From positions 1-6,967 of the forward strand of contig JBNKWI010000143.1 in assembly GCA_050299695.1 (NCBI GenBank): a stretch of 6,967 nucleotides of DNA. The letters are read 5' to 3'. The notes beneath the pieces were generated by a model. The model ran no database searches and had not been told where the DNA came from. It saw nothing but the letters and a program-made list of their open reading frames with translations. A program made the translations under genes and the position numbers. The DNA is from Ovoidimarina sp050299695. GTDB lineage: Bacteria; Pseudomonadota; Alphaproteobacteria; Rhodobacterales; Rhodobacteraceae. Shown here piece by piece: positions 4,973 through 6,967 of this stretch (position 1 is its first letter; each line of letters starts with the position of its first letter).

Positions 4973-6967
4973 TACCGGGATCCGGACGGCGGTGTGAAAT
5001 CGCCCGCGCGGGACAGGAGGCGTTCGTAGAAGGCGTCGAGTCCGGGAAACCGCTCGGCCAAGGCGCGGCAGGCCGCGATCTCGGCGGTGGCGTCCGCACC
5101 GGCCGCAAGCCGCACAAGCGCCGCATCATGGGCGGCGGCTAGACTGGCGAAGGCGGGCAGGGCGGCCACCTCCTCGTCGCCCACAAGGATCGCCGCCCCG
5201 AGCCGCGTGCTCACGCCCTTGGCCACCAGCGCCCCGGCGTCGAGCCAGGCGAGCCCTTCCGCCGCCTCGCACACCGCCCGACCCGCGACGATGTCGAATT
5301 CGACGCCCCGGCAGGCCGCTTCCAGCCGGGCCGCCTCGTTCACGGTCTCGCCGATGGCGGTGTAGTTGAACCGGTCGCGCGAGCCGATATTGCCGACGCA
5401 GGCCATCCCGGTCGCCAGCCCGAGTCCCATCCGTACCGCCGGCCGATGGCTCTCGGCGTTGAACCGCGCGAGCGCGGTCCGCATCGCCAGCGCCGCCCGG
5501 GCAGCGCAAAGCGCATGGTCGGGGGTGGGCAGCGGCGCGTTCCAGAACGCCATTACGCTGTCACCCATGAACTTGTCGATGGTGCCGCGGTTCCGCATGA
5601 TCTCGTCGGACAGCCCGGAAAACAGCCTGTTCAGGAGCGCGACCACCCCCTGGGCGTCGAGCGCTTCGCTGAGCTCGGTGAAGTTCCGGATATCCGAGAA
5701 CATTACCGTCACCGGCTGATCGATGCCCCCGAGGGCAACCTTGTGTCCGCCGGTCTCGATCACCCGCAGCACGTCGGGCGCCACATAGTGCGAGAACGAG
5801 CGCCGCACGAGCCGCACGTCTCGGTCGGTCACGAACAGCCGGTAGAGCGTGAGAAGCGAGAAGGTGACGAACGTCGCCAGGAGCGGAAAGGTCGCGTCGA
5901 TCAGGAGGCCGCCATTGGCGAACCCGGCCCAGCTGGCCGAGACGATGGCCAGCGCCGAGCAGACCGCGACCGCCACCGAGGCGACGGGCCCCGAGAGCGA
6001 CATCGCGGCGGCGACGAGGAGCCCCGCCGAGATCTGCAGCAGGAGTTCCAGGCTGCCGGCGAAATCTGACCGGATCAGGTGCTGCCCTGTCAGGATCTGC
6101 TCGATCGCCTGGGCATGCACCGCGACGCCGGGAATCGTCTCGCCGAGCGCCGTTGTGCGCAGGTCGAGGAGGCCCGCCGCCGACGTGCCGACCAGCACGA
6201 TGGCACCCTTGAGATCGGGGATCGGGGCGTCGGAAAGCACACGCGCGGCCGGGATGTAGGCGCGCGGCGTCTCGTGGCGTGTCCGAAGCCACAGATGCCC
6301 GTCCGACGTGGTGGGAATGTCATAGGCGCCGACCGTCACGTGGTCCGCAGTGCCGGGAATGCCCTCATTGTCCCAAAGCACGATGGCAACCTCGCCCAGC
6401 GACAGGCGCAGGGCTTCGAGGGCGAGGCTCGGGATGGGCCCGTCCGGGGTGCGCCAGAGAAGCGGTGCCGTCCGGGTGACCGCGCCGTTGGCGCCCGGGT
6501 CGACGCTGATCACGCCGATTCCCTTCGCCGCCTCGGCCAGGACGGGGACGAGCTGGGTCGCTGGCCCGAGTTCCGGCAGCGCGGCCTCGGGCATGGTGCC
6601 GACCAGGGCGATTTCGGCCTTTGCGCGCGCGCTCGCATCCCCGGGGCGCCCGCTTCGCGCGGTGCCGAGCACCACCGGAACGGTTTCTAGGGCGCGGGCG
6701 AACTGGAAATCGGTGTCGAGCTGGTTCAGGGCCTCGGGCCCCATGGACTCGCGCAGGAACGGCGCGACGACCGGGCTCTCGGCCAGCCTGACCGGCGAAA
6801 GTCTGTCAGGTTCCGCGAAGATCACGTCATAGGCGACCGCGCTGGCGCCCGCCGCCGCCAGCCGGCGGGTCAGCTCGGCCAGCTCCCTGTGTGCCAGATC
6901 CTCGCGCGGGTTTCGGGCCCCGGGGTCGGCCAGCAGGCTCCCCAGCACCTGATCGCCGTCGTCCCCC
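4972..6967 (-). CDS. CHASE2 sensor / class III adenylate cyclase (N-terminus outside window)
   Basis: The frame is open to the right window edge. An in-frame GTG at 6948 exists, but codons upstream of it continue the protein, so the gene is cut there. Residues below count from that GTG (658 residues to the TAG). Residues 1 to about 290 are a CHASE2 extracytoplasmic sensor, with AGASAVAYDVIFAEPD (33-48) and IVLVGTSAAGLLDLRTT (250-266). Three hydrophobic segments follow at about 299-318, 321-345 and 347-372. The cyclase domain has FSDIRNFT (417-424, metal Asp D419), K459 and D463 in TIDKFMGDS, and NYTAIGETVNEAARLE (528-543). N537 and R541, the transition-state pair, are present. T530 replaces the canonical purine-selecting Asp, as in class IIIb adenylate cyclases, so cAMP synthesis from ATP is expected. 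A helical tail (598-650) resembles that of other CHASE2 cyclases. The first N-terminal membrane segment should lie beyond the window. Confidence 0.92.
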   Translation of the reverse strand, partial: GDDGDQVLGSLLADPGARNPREDLAHRELAELTRRLAAAGASAVAYDVIFAEPDRLSPVRLAESPVVAPFLRESMGPEALNQLDTDFQFARALETVPVVLGTARSGRPGDASARAKAEIALVGTMPEAALPELGPATQLVPVLAEAAKGIGVISVDPGANGAVTRTAPLLWRTPDGPIPSLALEALRLSLGEVAIVLWDNEGIPGTADHVTVGAYDIPTTSDGHLWLRTRHETPRAYIPAARVLSDAPIPDLKGAIVLVGTSAAGLLDLRTTALGETIPGVAVHAQAIEQILTGQHLIRSDFAGSLELLLQISAGLLVAAAMSLSGPVASVAVAVCSALAIVSASWAGFANGGLLIDATFPLLATFVTFSLLTLYRLFVTDRDVRLVRRSFSHYVAPDVLRVIETGGHKVALGGIDQPVTVMFSDIRNFTELSEALDAQGVVALLNRLFSGLSDEIMRNRGTIDKFMGDSVMAFWNAPLPTPDHALCAARAALAMRTALARFNAESHRPAVRMGLGLATGMACVGNIGSRDRFNYTAIGETVNEAARLEAACRGVEFDIVAGRAVCEAAEGLAWLDAGALVAKGVSTRLGAAILVGDEEVAALPAFASLAAAHDAALVRLAAGADATAEIAACRALAERFPGLDAFYERLLSRAGDFTPPSGSR

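Noticed and set aside
5446..6690. Plus-strand open frames opposite the cyclase gene (5446-6069 and 6079-6690)
   Set aside because: They are antisense to a well-supported CHASE2-cyclase and have Arg/His/Gly-rich translations with no motif.

Overview
The window is a dense, GC-rich piece of bacterial chromosome. Protein style, frequent GTG starts, short intergenic gaps and 1-4 nt gene overlaps fit an alphaproteobacterium, perhaps Rhodobacterales. That assignment is an inference from sequence style; no rRNA or other marker gene is present. There are seven protein genes, two of them cut by the window edges. I see no tRNA, rRNA, CRISPR array, insertion sequence or phage gene.

Left part (2-3479). 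The 3' end of a PHP-like metal-dependent hydrolase gene (+ strand) runs convergently into a three-gene minus-strand operon. In transcription order this operon encodes an extended-SDR NAD-dependent sugar epimerase/dehydratase, a class I SAM-dependent methyltransferase and a GT4-type glycosyltransferase. Both junctions are 4-nt start/stop overlaps (ATGA and GTGA), so the three proteins are probably made together. The set looks like a small pathway that modifies and transfers a sugar onto an envelope glycan or glycolipid. The substrate cannot be read from the sequence.

Middle (3480-3693). A 214-bp divergent intergenic region separates the operon from a fumarylacetoacetate hydrolase (FAH) family gene on the + strand. 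It holds two perfect inverted repeats, of 9 and 10 bp, whose arms interleave (A-B-A'-B'). A pseudoknot, mutually exclusive RNA folds or paired operators could explain this. It is the least explained structure in the window.

Right part (3694-6967). The FAH-family enzyme (acylpyruvase/fumarylpyruvate hydrolase type) converges, with a 4-bp gap, on a minus-strand pair. The upstream member is a membrane-bound CHASE2 sensor joined to a class III adenylate cyclase, cut at its N-terminus by the window edge. The downstream member is a GNAT acetyltransferase whose GTG start shares one base with the cyclase TAG stop. That tight linkage suggests a cAMP-producing sensor made together with an acetyltransferase.

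No clearly unprecedented system is visible. The best leads are the interleaved repeats, the cyclase-GNAT coupling, and a glycosyltransferase lacking both glutamates of the usual GT4 EX7E motif.
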